A DNA stretch of 64,000 bases from the NCBI RefSeq assembly GCF_017896165.1, contig NZ_JAFCNB010000007.1:248001-312000 (forward strand), read 5' to 3'. The stretch is from Microbispora oryzae. GTDB taxonomy: Bacteria; Actinomycetota; Actinomycetes; Streptosporangiales; Streptosporangiaceae. This document shows, one piece after another, positions 27,223-34,426 of the stretch (position 1 is the first letter of the stretch; each line of letters begins with the position of its first letter). The position numbers and the translations under genes are program-made. The notes below the pieces were generated by a model, which was given only the letters and a program-made list of their open reading frames with translations, was not told the origin of the DNA and made no database searches.

Positions 27223-28020
27223 CTATGCGTTCTGCCGGGCGCGGCTGTGCCAGCCGAGGATCCGGTTCTCCACGAGGAGGAACGAGGAGTTGAGCAGGTA
27301 GCCGAGGACGCCGAGCAGCACGATGCATCCCCACACGTCGGTGATGAGGAAGTTCTGCTGGGCCGTCATCAGCCGGTACCCGATGCCGCTGGTGCTCCCG
27401 ACGAGCTCGGAGATCACCATCATGATCAGGGCCAGGGAGAGGCTCAGCCGCAGCCCGGCGACGATCTTCGGCATGGCGGACGGGACGATGATGCGCCCGA
27501 TGACCTGCGGGCGCGACAGGCCGAAGACCTTGGCCGTCTCCAGGTGCTGGCGGTCGACGGTGGCGGCCCCGTCGACGGCGTTGATGAGCACCGGCCAGAT
27601 CACGCCGAAGACGATCGTGGCGATCTGCGTCGGCGTGCCGATCCGGAACAGCGCGAAGAAGATGGGCACCAGCATGGGCGGCGGCACCGCCCGGCCGAAG
27701 TCGATCACCGGATCGAGGAAGTCGGACAGCACCCGCGAGCGGCCGATGGCCAGGCCCAGCACGATGCCGGCCAGGCTGGCGGCGACCCAGCCGACGAGCA
27801 GCCGGCCGAGGCTCGGCGGGAAGGTGTCGAGCGCGTCATCGGTGAGAAAGACGTGGGTCACGGGCCCGGAGAACCAGAGTTCGTACATGCGCGGGACGAT
27901 GGTCGACGGCGCCGGGAAGTACGGCTGCGCGGCGAGCCTGGTCACCAGTTCCCACAGGGCCGCCGCCGCGGCCACGACGACGACGCGGGCGCCGACGACG
28001 CCTAACGAGCGTGCCGCCAC
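27223..28020 (-). CDS. ABC transporter permease (SsuC/TauC type), second of pair
   Basis: A 265-residue inner-membrane permease with about six hydrophobic segments. The family EAA-type loop is in LETAKVFGLSRPQVIGRIIV, and FGRAVPPPMLVPIFFALF is typical of BPD transporters for nitrate, sulfonates or pyrimidine-like substrates. The GTG start lies inside the preceding permease gene (19-nt overlap) with AAAGGTG as ribosome binding site. With its partner it probably forms a heterodimeric channel. Confidence 0.93.
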   Translation of the reverse strand: MAARSLGVVGARVVVVAAAAALWELVTRLAAQPYFPAPSTIVPRMYELWFSGPVTHVFLTDDALDTFPPSLGRLLVGWVAASLAGIVLGLAIGRSRVLSDFLDPVIDFGRAVPPPMLVPIFFALFRIGTPTQIATIVFGVIWPVLINAVDGAATVDRQHLETAKVFGLSRPQVIGRIIVPSAMPKIVAGLRLSLSLALIMMVISELVGSTSGIGYRLMTAQQNFLITDVWGCIVLLGVLGYLLNSSFLLVENRILGWHSRARQNA

Positions 28021-28760
28021 CGGAACACCTTTCGCTCGACGGCCACGAAGGCCACGTTCACCAGCAGGCCGAACAGGCCGGTCAGCACGGTCGCGGCGAT
28101 CATAAGATCGGTACGCCCACCGCCGCCCGCCTTGATGATGTAGACGCCGACGCCGTCGGTGCCGCCCGCGACCAGCTCGACGCTCACCGCGAGGACGATC
28201 GCGACGGAAGCGGCCAGCCGTATCCCCGTGGCGATGAACGGCGCGGCACTCGGCAGGGAGACCCGCACGAGTACGGCGAGGGGCCCGAACCCGAAGCTGC
28301 GCAGCGTCTCCTTGGCCACCGGGTCGACGTCCTTCAACCCATAGATGGTGTTGATGAGGACGGGCCAGCAGGCGGCGTAGATGACGATGGCGGCCCGCAG
28401 GTGGAGCTGCTCGGTGAACACGAGGATGGCGAGGGGGATGAGCGCCACGGACGGGATCGGGCGCAGGAATTCGATCAGAGGCCGGACGACCGCCTCTACC
28501 TTCGGCATCGCGCCGAGAAGCAGGCCGATCGGGATGCCGACCGCCACGGTCAGCGCGAGCCCGGCGGCCCAGGAGGCCAGGGTCGAGGCCGCCGCGCTGA
28601 GGAACTCGCCGTCGACGGTGAGCTCGGCGGCGCGCAGGAGAACGGTGGAGACGAGGGGGAGCAGGGTGACGTGGCCGGCGCGGAGCGCGAGCTCGGCCGC
28701 CACGAGCAGCCCCGCGACGCCGACGGCGCCGCGGAGCACGCGCGTGCTTCTGGTTCTCAT
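28002..28760 (-). CDS. ABC transporter permease (SsuC/TauC type), first of pair
   Basis: A 252-residue permease of the same family (FLRPIPSVALIPLAILVF, the EAA-like KETLRSFGFGPLAVLVRVSL, then SVELVAGGTDGVGVYI). Having two different permeases is less common in SsuABC-type systems, which normally use one homodimeric permease; it is seen in some pyrimidine-precursor and riboflavin-precursor importers. Its ATG overlaps the stop of the binding-protein gene (ATGA). Confidence 0.93.
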   Translation of the reverse strand: MRTRSTRVLRGAVGVAGLLVAAELALRAGHVTLLPLVSTVLLRAAELTVDGEFLSAAASTLASWAAGLALTVAVGIPIGLLLGAMPKVEAVVRPLIEFLRPIPSVALIPLAILVFTEQLHLRAAIVIYAACWPVLINTIYGLKDVDPVAKETLRSFGFGPLAVLVRVSLPSAAPFIATGIRLAASVAIVLAVSVELVAGGTDGVGVYIIKAGGGGRTDLMIAATVLTGLFGLLVNVAFVAVERKVFRWRHAR

Positions 28761-29743
28761 CCCGCGGTGGACGGGGCGGCGATCAGCGGCTTCACGTCGA
28801 AGTGGCCCTTGAGATAACCGAGCTCCGTCATGAGGTCGGCGACCCGCTGCAGGCGCCCCTCGTTCAGGGTGGTCGGGTACTTCCCGAGGGTGATGACGGC
28901 CGCCGTGGCCGCGTCGATCTTCGAGTACTTGGGCAGTGCCGCCTCGACGACCTTGCGGTCGGTCGACGCGAGCTGCTGTGCCTTGGCGACCGCGCGCTGG
29001 AAGGCGGCGACGGTCTTGGGGTTCTTGTTGTAGAAGTCCTCGGAGACGCCCCAGCCCGCGACCGGGAAGTCGGCCGTCGGCCCGGCCATCGAGTCGACCA
29101 GCTTCTGGGCGCCCTGCTTCTGGTTGATCGAGATGAACGGCTCGGCCATCCAGGCGGCGTCGACGGTGCCGTTCTTGAGGGCGGCGGCCATGTCGGGGAG
29201 AGGCATCGGCACGAACTGGCTCGGGTTGACCGTGACGCCGCTGACCTTGAGCGTCTGCGTGACGGCCAGGGTGCCGATGTTGTTCAGCGTGTTGACCGCG
29301 ATCTTCTTGCCGGCCAGGTCGGCGGGAGTCTTGATCGGGGAGTCCTTGGCCACCATGATCACGAACGTGTCGGGGGCGGCCTGGAAGCTGTCCGCGATGA
29401 TCTTGAACTTGCCCAGCCCGGCCTGCTGGATGGAGAAGGCCGACACATAGTTCGCCAGGGTCACGTCGAGAGTGCCTCCCGCCACCTTCGGCAGGGCCTT
29501 CGCGGCACCCTCTTCGATGGACAGATCAATCGACAGCCCCTCTTCCTTGAAGAAACCCTTGTCGATCGCGATCTGAATGGGTGCGGCGTCCGGAATGGGG
29601 AGGATTCCAACCTTAAGGGTTGTTTTTTCGGGACCATTCGCATTTGTGCTGGTTGAGCCCGTGTCCGACCCGCTACATGCCGTGAGCGTAATTACGGACG
29701 CCATGAGAACCAGAAAAGTATGGCCCATAAGTGAGCGTCTCAC
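28757..29743 (-). CDS. ABC transporter substrate-binding lipoprotein (NMT1/SsuA-like)
   Basis: A 328-residue extracytoplasmic binding protein. The lipoprotein signal is MRRSLMGHTFLVLMASVITL followed by TAC, with the lipobox Cys at about residue 23 and a Ser/Thr/Asn-rich linker. The mature protein has KVGILPIPDAAPIQIAIDKG, GFFKEEGLSIDL and AAWMAEPF, typical of NMT1/ABC_SBP_9 proteins that bind sulfonates, nitrate or pyrimidine and aromatic precursors. The ligand is not deducible. The GTG start has AGGGAG upstream. It is the first gene of the five-gene importer/methyltransferase operon. Confidence 0.92.
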   Translation of the reverse strand: MRRSLMGHTFLVLMASVITLTACSGSDTGSTSTNANGPEKTTLKVGILPIPDAAPIQIAIDKGFFKEEGLSIDLSIEEGAAKALPKVAGGTLDVTLANYVSAFSIQQAGLGKFKIIADSFQAAPDTFVIMVAKDSPIKTPADLAGKKIAVNTLNNIGTLAVTQTLKVSGVTVNPSQFVPMPLPDMAAALKNGTVDAAWMAEPFISINQKQGAQKLVDSMAGPTADFPVAGWGVSEDFYNKNPKTVAAFQRAVAKAQQLASTDRKVVEAALPKYSKIDAATAAVITLGKYPTTLNEGRLQRVADLMTELGYLKGHFDVKPLIAAPSTAG

Positions 29744-30147
29744 CGAGTCTCCCTAGGTGAAGTGAGCTGGGGCGCCTTCATTGAAGGTGATCTCTCTTGA
29801 GGGCGAGAGCGTAGCGGAGCCGCCTCTGACTTAACACGAATCGGCGGTCTTTGTCACCAAATTAGTGAAGAAGTTGCCGTGTGCCCTGATCGTGGAGGAT
29901 AGAGGGGAAATGGTGCTTTGGACCGATGGAACGCGGGAAGGTGGCGCGTCGGTGTCGGGCGCACCGTCGGCTGCCTCGCGCGGGGCCGCGCGAACGTCCT
30001 GGCGGGAGGCCCATTCCTGACTCTGGACCGTGCCAAAGTTTCGGTGCTATTGGTGTAGCTCTTAGGCTTATGCTCAAATTGCCCCGAACTTGTTAGAGAC
30101 ACCCATCCGTATTTCTTTGCCGGAACCGGCGCGAGGGGTTGCGACCA
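29744..30147. promoter_or_regulatory. 404-bp divergent region between importer operon and conservon 3
   Basis: No gene is convincing here. For conservon 3 a candidate promoter is TTCGGT (30040) and TAGGCT (30063) with a 17-bp spacer, about 80 nt before the cvnA3 start. AT-rich stretches at 29830-29880 are where the minus-strand importer promoter should be, but I could not define its hexamers. Sharing this region raises the possibility of coordinated control. Confidence 0.4.
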
Positions 30148-32970
30148 GTGAGTACGGCAACATATGCGAGCCGCGTCCAGCCGGAGGCCCTTCCGGCAGT
30201 GGGCCGCCCGGGGACGCCCGACGGTCCGGAGCCGGCCGCCGAACCAGCCTCATCGGGGGAGAGGCGTTTCAAGCTCGCCAATTGGCGGGTGAGGTCGCGG
30301 TTGATCGCGCTCATCCTGATTCCCACGCTCGCGGCGGTCGTACTGGGCGGATTGCGGGTGGCGACCTCGATCGGCAGCGCCGCCGAATATCAGCGTGTTC
30401 GAGAGGTCGCCGACCTCGTGTCCGGATTGAGTAATCTGGCGCACGAACTCCAGCTCGAACGCGACCTGTCGACCAGGTATATCGCCATGGGCCGCCCGGG
30501 AGGTCCGGCCCTCGACCTCATCCACAACCAGTACGACTCCGTGGACGCGGCGGCCGAGCAGGTGCGGGTGAAGGCGGGAGTGGCCGGGGACGCCTTCGGC
30601 GACCTCGGCCGGCAGCGCATCGGCCACCTCAAGGACCGCCTCAGCGAGCTCGACACCCTGCGGGACACGGCGCTCAAGTCGCAGATCCCCCCGCTGCCCG
30701 CGCACGACAAGTACTCCCAGCTCGTGGCCGACGTCCTGCGCCTCTACGACGAGACCGTCCAGGGCGGCGTGGACGAGCAGCTCACGGCGAGCATGACCGC
30801 GGTGGCGGCCCTCGCCCGGGCGGAGGAGGAGGCGTCGAAGCAGCGCTCGCTGCTCGGCGACGGCCTGGCGAAGGGGATGTTCGGCGACGCGGAGTTCGAC
30901 GCCTTCCTCAGCGCCCAGTCGCGTGAGGCGAGCGAGTACGAGTCGTTCGTGGCGTCGGCGGGCCCCACCGAGCGGCAGCTCTACGACGACACAGTCACGG
31001 GCACCCTGGTCGACCGGTCCGAGTTCTACCGGCTGCGCGCCAACTACCTGCAGAAGCACGGACAGACGCTGCGGCGGCTGGAGAACCGCAGTGACGACAC
31101 CGAGCGGTGGTTCACCGCGGTCAGCTCGAAGCTCGACAAGATGCACGAGGTCGAGAAGCAGCTGAGCTCGTCGATCATCTCCAGGAGCGCCGGCTTCCAG
31201 GAGTCGGACCGGAATCTGGCCGCCCTCAACGTCACCCTGGTCGTCATCGTCCTCCTGGTCGTCCTGCTCGTGACCGCCGCCGTGGCCCGGTCGCTGGTGA
31301 CCCCGCTGCGGCGGCTGCGCACCGAGGCGCTGGAGATCGCCGGACACCGCCTGCCCGACCTGGTCCAGCGCATGCGCGAGTCCGACAGCACGAGCGGGCC
31401 GCCGGAGGTCCAGCCGATCGGGGTCGGCTCGACCGACGAGATCGGGGAAGTGGCCCGGGCCTTCGACGAGGTCCACCGCGAGGCCGTACGGCTCGCCGGT
31501 GACGAGGCCCAGCTCCGCAGCAACATCAGCGCCATGTTCGTGAACCTGTCCCGCCGCACGCAGACCCTGGTGGAACGGCAGATCACCCTGATCGACGGCC
31601 TGGAGCAGGGCGAGCAGGACGAGCAGCGGCTCGGAAACCTGTTCAAGCTCGACCACCTGGCGACGCGCATGCGCCGCAACAGTGAGAACCTCCTGGTCCT
31701 CGCCGGCCAGGAACCCGCCCGCCGATGGAGCCAGCCCGTCGAGATCACCGACGTGATCCGGGCGTCCCTCTCCGAGGTCGAGGGCTATGAGCGGGTGGTG
31801 CTGAACATCCCGGCCGACGTGTCGATCGCCGGGCAGGCCGTCAACGACGTCATCCACCTGCTGGCCGAGCTGGTCGAGAACGCGCTTGCCTTCTCCGCCC
31901 GCGACACCCGCGTCATCGTGTCGGGCAACCGGATCGACGGCGGCGGCGTGATGGTGTCGGTGACCGACTCCGGGATCGGGATGACTCCCGAGGAGATCGT
32001 CCAGGCCAACTGGCGGCTGTCCAACCCGCCGGTCGTGGACGTGTCGGTGTCCCGGCGCATGGGCCTCTTCGTGGTCGGCCGTCTCGCGCTGCGCAACGGC
32101 ATCCGGGTGCAGCTCCGCCCGCACGACGGCGGTGGTCTGACCGCCATGGTGCTGCTGCCCGAGACGCTGATCGGAACGAGCCTGTCGCCGATCCCCTCCT
32201 CCATGGGCGGCTCGATGCCCGGCTCACTGTCCGGCTCGTACGCGCCGAGCTGGAGCCCTCAGGCGGAGCAGGCGAACTGGTCGCAGCCGATCGCGATGGG
32301 CCCGGGCGGCCTGTCGTCGATATCCGGCACGGGGCCGGTCGCGTTGCCGCCCGGCCTCCCGCCGTCGGCGAACTCTCTGGGCTCTATGGGCTCCCTGGGC
32401 TCTTCCGGCGGTCCCGGCTCTCCTGGCGGTCCGGGAGGCATGCCGGCCTCCGGCGGGCCGACGTCGGCCTGGCAGCCGCCACCGGCGCGGCGCCGACGCC
32501 ACGACTACGACGACGCGGCCACCGGTCCCATGCCCGCCGTGAGCGCGACGCCGCCGATGTCGGCCCCGCCGGCCCCGTCGAGCACCGACGAGTTCCTGCC
32601 GATCTTCGCCTCGGTGGAGTCGGCGTGGTTCCGCAAGCCCCCGGTCGCCGAACCGGCGTCGCAGTGGCAGCAGGAGACGGCGGTCGACGCCGGATGGCAG
32701 GCGGCCGCCGCCGCGACCGAGAAGCCGTCGTGGGAGGGCAAGACCACCTCCGGCCTGCCGAAGCGGGTGCCCAAGGCCAACCTCGTGCCCGGCTCCGCCG
32801 ACCCAAGCCCGCCTCCGGCTGCGCCCGCGCCCGCGCCCGCCCTGTCGCCCGACCGGGCCAGGAGCCGGCTGTCGAGCCTGCAGCAGGGCGTGCGGCAGGG
32901 CCGGGCCGTGGCCCGCGGCGAGATCAGTGAGGACCAGGGCTATCGGACGAGGAGTGGGGAGCAAGCATGA
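30148..32970 (+). CDS. cvnA: Conservon 3 sensor-kinase-like protein, CvnA
   Basis: A 940-residue CvnA with TM1 (about 52-70), NIT-type sensor, TM2 (about 360-385), HAMP, LFKLDHLATRM helix, and HATPase (ELVENALAFSA about 573, DSGIGM, GLFVVGRLA). The tail is shorter (about 270 residues), Ser/Gly/Pro-rich (GSMGSLGSSGGPGSPGG) and without DPF repeats. It keeps FLPIFASVESAWFRKP, LPKRVPKANLVPGS and SRLSSLQQGVRQGRAVARGE. The GTG start has GAGGGG 9 nt upstream, matching cvnA2. The NIT domain differs strongly from those of conservons 1 and 2, so each probably perceives a different cue. Confidence 0.93.
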   Translation: MSTATYASRVQPEALPAVGRPGTPDGPEPAAEPASSGERRFKLANWRVRSRLIALILIPTLAAVVLGGLRVATSIGSAAEYQRVREVADLVSGLSNLAHELQLERDLSTRYIAMGRPGGPALDLIHNQYDSVDAAAEQVRVKAGVAGDAFGDLGRQRIGHLKDRLSELDTLRDTALKSQIPPLPAHDKYSQLVADVLRLYDETVQGGVDEQLTASMTAVAALARAEEEASKQRSLLGDGLAKGMFGDAEFDAFLSAQSREASEYESFVASAGPTERQLYDDTVTGTLVDRSEFYRLRANYLQKHGQTLRRLENRSDDTERWFTAVSSKLDKMHEVEKQLSSSIISRSAGFQESDRNLAALNVTLVVIVLLVVLLVTAAVARSLVTPLRRLRTEALEIAGHRLPDLVQRMRESDSTSGPPEVQPIGVGSTDEIGEVARAFDEVHREAVRLAGDEAQLRSNISAMFVNLSRRTQTLVERQITLIDGLEQGEQDEQRLGNLFKLDHLATRMRRNSENLLVLAGQEPARRWSQPVEITDVIRASLSEVEGYERVVLNIPADVSIAGQAVNDVIHLLAELVENALAFSARDTRVIVSGNRIDGGGVMVSVTDSGIGMTPEEIVQANWRLSNPPVVDVSVSRRMGLFVVGRLALRNGIRVQLRPHDGGGLTAMVLLPETLIGTSLSPIPSSMGGSMPGSLSGSYAPSWSPQAEQANWSQPIAMGPGGLSSISGTGPVALPPGLPPSANSLGSMGSLGSSGGPGSPGGPGGMPASGGPTSAWQPPPARRRRHDYDDAATGPMPAVSATPPMSAPPAPSSTDEFLPIFASVESAWFRKPPVAEPASQWQQETAVDAGWQAAAAATEKPSWEGKTTSGLPKRVPKANLVPGSADPSPPPAAPAPAPALSPDRARSRLSSLQQGVRQGRAVARGEISEDQGYRTRSGEQA
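31435..31712 (+). repeat. Tract in cvnA3 nearly identical to cvnA2 (21764-22041)
   Basis: Counterpart of the cvnA2 tract, about 96% identical over 278 bp. The neighbouring HATPase codons are clearly more diverged. Confidence 0.8.
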
Positions 32971-33392
32971 GGGAGATGAGCCAGGCCGCACGCGGCCTCA
33001 ACTGGCTGATCAGTGATTTCGTCAGCTCCGTGCCCGGGGTGGCGCACACGGTGGTGGTGTCGTCGGACGGGTTGCCGTTGGCGTTCTCCGACGGGTTTCC
33101 CAAGGATCGTGCTGATCAGTTGGCGGCGGTCGCGGCGGGTTTGATCAGTTTGACGCAGGGTGCCTCCCGGGTGTTCGAGGGGGGCCCGGTGACGCAGACG
33201 GTGGTGGAGATGCAGCGGGGGCTGTTGCTGATCATGTCGATCAGCGACGGGTCCTGTCTCGCGGTCCTGGCCTCCGCCGACTCCGACCTCGGCCTCATCG
33301 CCTACCAGATGGCGCTCCTGGTCGACCGTGCCGGGCAGGTGCTCACCCCGGCACTCCGCGCCGAGCTCCAATCCTCGCACCCGAGGAGGTGA
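32967..33392 (+). CDS. cvnB: Conservon 3 Roadblock/LC7 protein, CvnB
   Basis: A 141-residue Roadblock/LC7 protein, overlapping cvnA by ATGA and starting MREMSQAARGLNWLISDF. The centre (codons about 22-99) is the tract shared with cvnB2 with low-C third positions. The ends are ordinary GC-rich sequence and encode different residues (SDFVSS versus TDFVNN; SADSDLGLIAYQMALLVDRA versus the cvnB2 form). Confidence 0.94.
   Translation: MREMSQAARGLNWLISDFVSSVPGVAHTVVVSSDGLPLAFSDGFPKDRADQLAAVAAGLISLTQGASRVFEGGPVTQTVVEMQRGLLLIMSISDGSCLAVLASADSDLGLIAYQMALLVDRAGQVLTPALRAELQSSHPRR
33030..33265 (+). repeat. Tract in cvnB3 shared with cvnB2 (23878-24113)
   Basis: Counterpart of the cvnB2 tract, 235 of 236 bases identical by eye. 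Confidence 0.88.
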
Positions 33393-33394
33393 CG

Positions 33395-33775
33395 GTGGAT
33401 CCGTGGGGGCAGCCGCCCGGCGCCCCCCACTCCCAGGAGCCCGCGTCGCCCGTACGCCCGTTCACGGTCACCGGAGGACGGACCGCGCCCCGCATGCAGC
33501 TCGCGCTGGAGGCACTGGTCTCGTCGGCGACCACCATGCACCTCGACCTGTCCAACCGGCCGCCCGAATACCGCGCCATCAGCGCGCTGTGCCGTCAGGT
33601 GCGGTCGGTGGCGGAGGTGTCCGCCCTGCTGCGGGTTCCGCTCGGCGTCGCACGTGTGGTCATCGCGGACATGGCGGCCGAGGGACTGCTGCAGGTGCAT
33701 CAGCCGCAGCTGGACGCGGGCAAGCCGGATCGCAACTTGCTGGAAAGGGTGCTCAGTGGACTTCGCAGGCTCTAG
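33395..33775 (+). CDS. cvnC: Conservon 3 DUF742 protein, CvnC
   Basis: A 126-residue DUF742 protein (VRPFTVTGGRTAPRMQLALE, then QVRSVAEVSALLRVPLGVAR, ending LLERVLSGLRRL). I chose the GTG with GAGGAGG 5 nt upstream. The GTG two codons earlier overlaps the cvnB stop but would sit inside that ribosome binding site. The 3' end lies in the tract identical to conservon 2 and overlaps cvnD. Confidence 0.9.
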   Translation: MDPWGQPPGAPHSQEPASPVRPFTVTGGRTAPRMQLALEALVSSATTMHLDLSNRPPEYRAISALCRQVRSVAEVSALLRVPLGVARVVIADMAAEGLLQVHQPQLDAGKPDRNLLERVLSGLRRL

Positions 33776-34144
33776 TCGTGGCCTGACCTCGACGAAGATT
33801 GTCGTGGCCGGGGGTTTCGGCGTGGGGAAGACCACGTTTGTGGGGGCGGTTTCGGAGATCGTGCCGTTGACGACGGAGGCGGTGATGACCGACGCGTCGG
33901 CGGGGATCGACGATGTGGGGTTGACGCCGCACAAGACGACGACGACGGTGGCGATGGATTTCGGTCGTGTGTCGTTGGACCGGGATTTGATTTTGTATCT
34001 GTTCGGGACGCCGGGTCAGCATCGGTTCTGGTTTATGTGGGATGACCTGGTGCGTGGGGCGATCGGTGCGGTGGTGCTGGTCGACACGCGCCGGTTGGCG
34101 GACAGTTTCCCGGCGGTGGACTACTTCGAGGAGGCCCGCCTCCC
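33734..34144 (+). repeat. 411-bp perfect repeat with conservon 2 (24777-25187)
   Basis: Counterpart of the cvnC/cvnD tract of conservon 2. It begins after GATCGC (GATCTG in conservon 2) and ends at CTCCC before CGTTCATC versus TTCGTGG. Confidence 0.9.
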
Positions 34145-34334
34145 GTTCATCGTCGCGGTGAACGGGTTCGACGGCCAGTACTCCCACGGAGAGGACGAGT
34201 TGCGCGAGGCCCTCACCCTCGGTTCGCACGTCCCCGTCGTCCGCACCGACGCCCGTGACCGGGAGGCCGTCAAAAGCACCCTGATCACCCTCGTCGAGCA
34301 CGCCCTGACCACTCATGTGGGGGCGCCCTGGTAA
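33756..34334 (+). CDS. cvnD: Conservon 3 Ras-like small GTPase, CvnD
   Basis: A 192-residue GTPase with P-loop GGFGVGKT at 19-26, LYLFGTPGQHRFWFMWDD, VNGFDG and RTDARDREAVK. The first two thirds are identical to cvnD2 in DNA. The C-terminal third differs and then becomes identical again over DREAVKSTLITLVEHAL, another sign of patchy exchange. The GTG start lies inside cvnC. ffh follows after 92 nt. Confidence 0.94.
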   Translation: MDFAGSSRGLTSTKIVVAGGFGVGKTTFVGAVSEIVPLTTEAVMTDASAGIDDVGLTPHKTTTTVAMDFGRVSLDRDLILYLFGTPGQHRFWFMWDDLVRGAIGAVVLVDTRRLADSFPAVDYFEEARLPFIVAVNGFDGQYSHGEDELREALTLGSHVPVVRTDARDREAVKSTLITLVEHALTTHVGAPW

Positions 34335-34426
34335 ACGGCTCGGGCACGCACGCCGCGTGGGCGGCTAGGCTGGAGTCGCTGTTGGTTCACTGACCCCGTC
34401 CATTCGCTTCGAGGCTGGCCAAACAC

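Noticed and set aside
30250..32124. 624-codon minus-strand frame over cvnA3
   Set aside because: Antisense to a well-supported kinase-like gene. Similar antisense frames occur over cvnA1 and cvnA2 because of shared codon bias, so their similarity is not evidence of coding.
15587..34334. Conservon array considered as a prophage or mobile island
   Set aside because: No integrase, attachment repeats, tRNA target or phage genes flank it. The kinases, Roadblock proteins and GTPases are normal actinomycete chromosomal genes.
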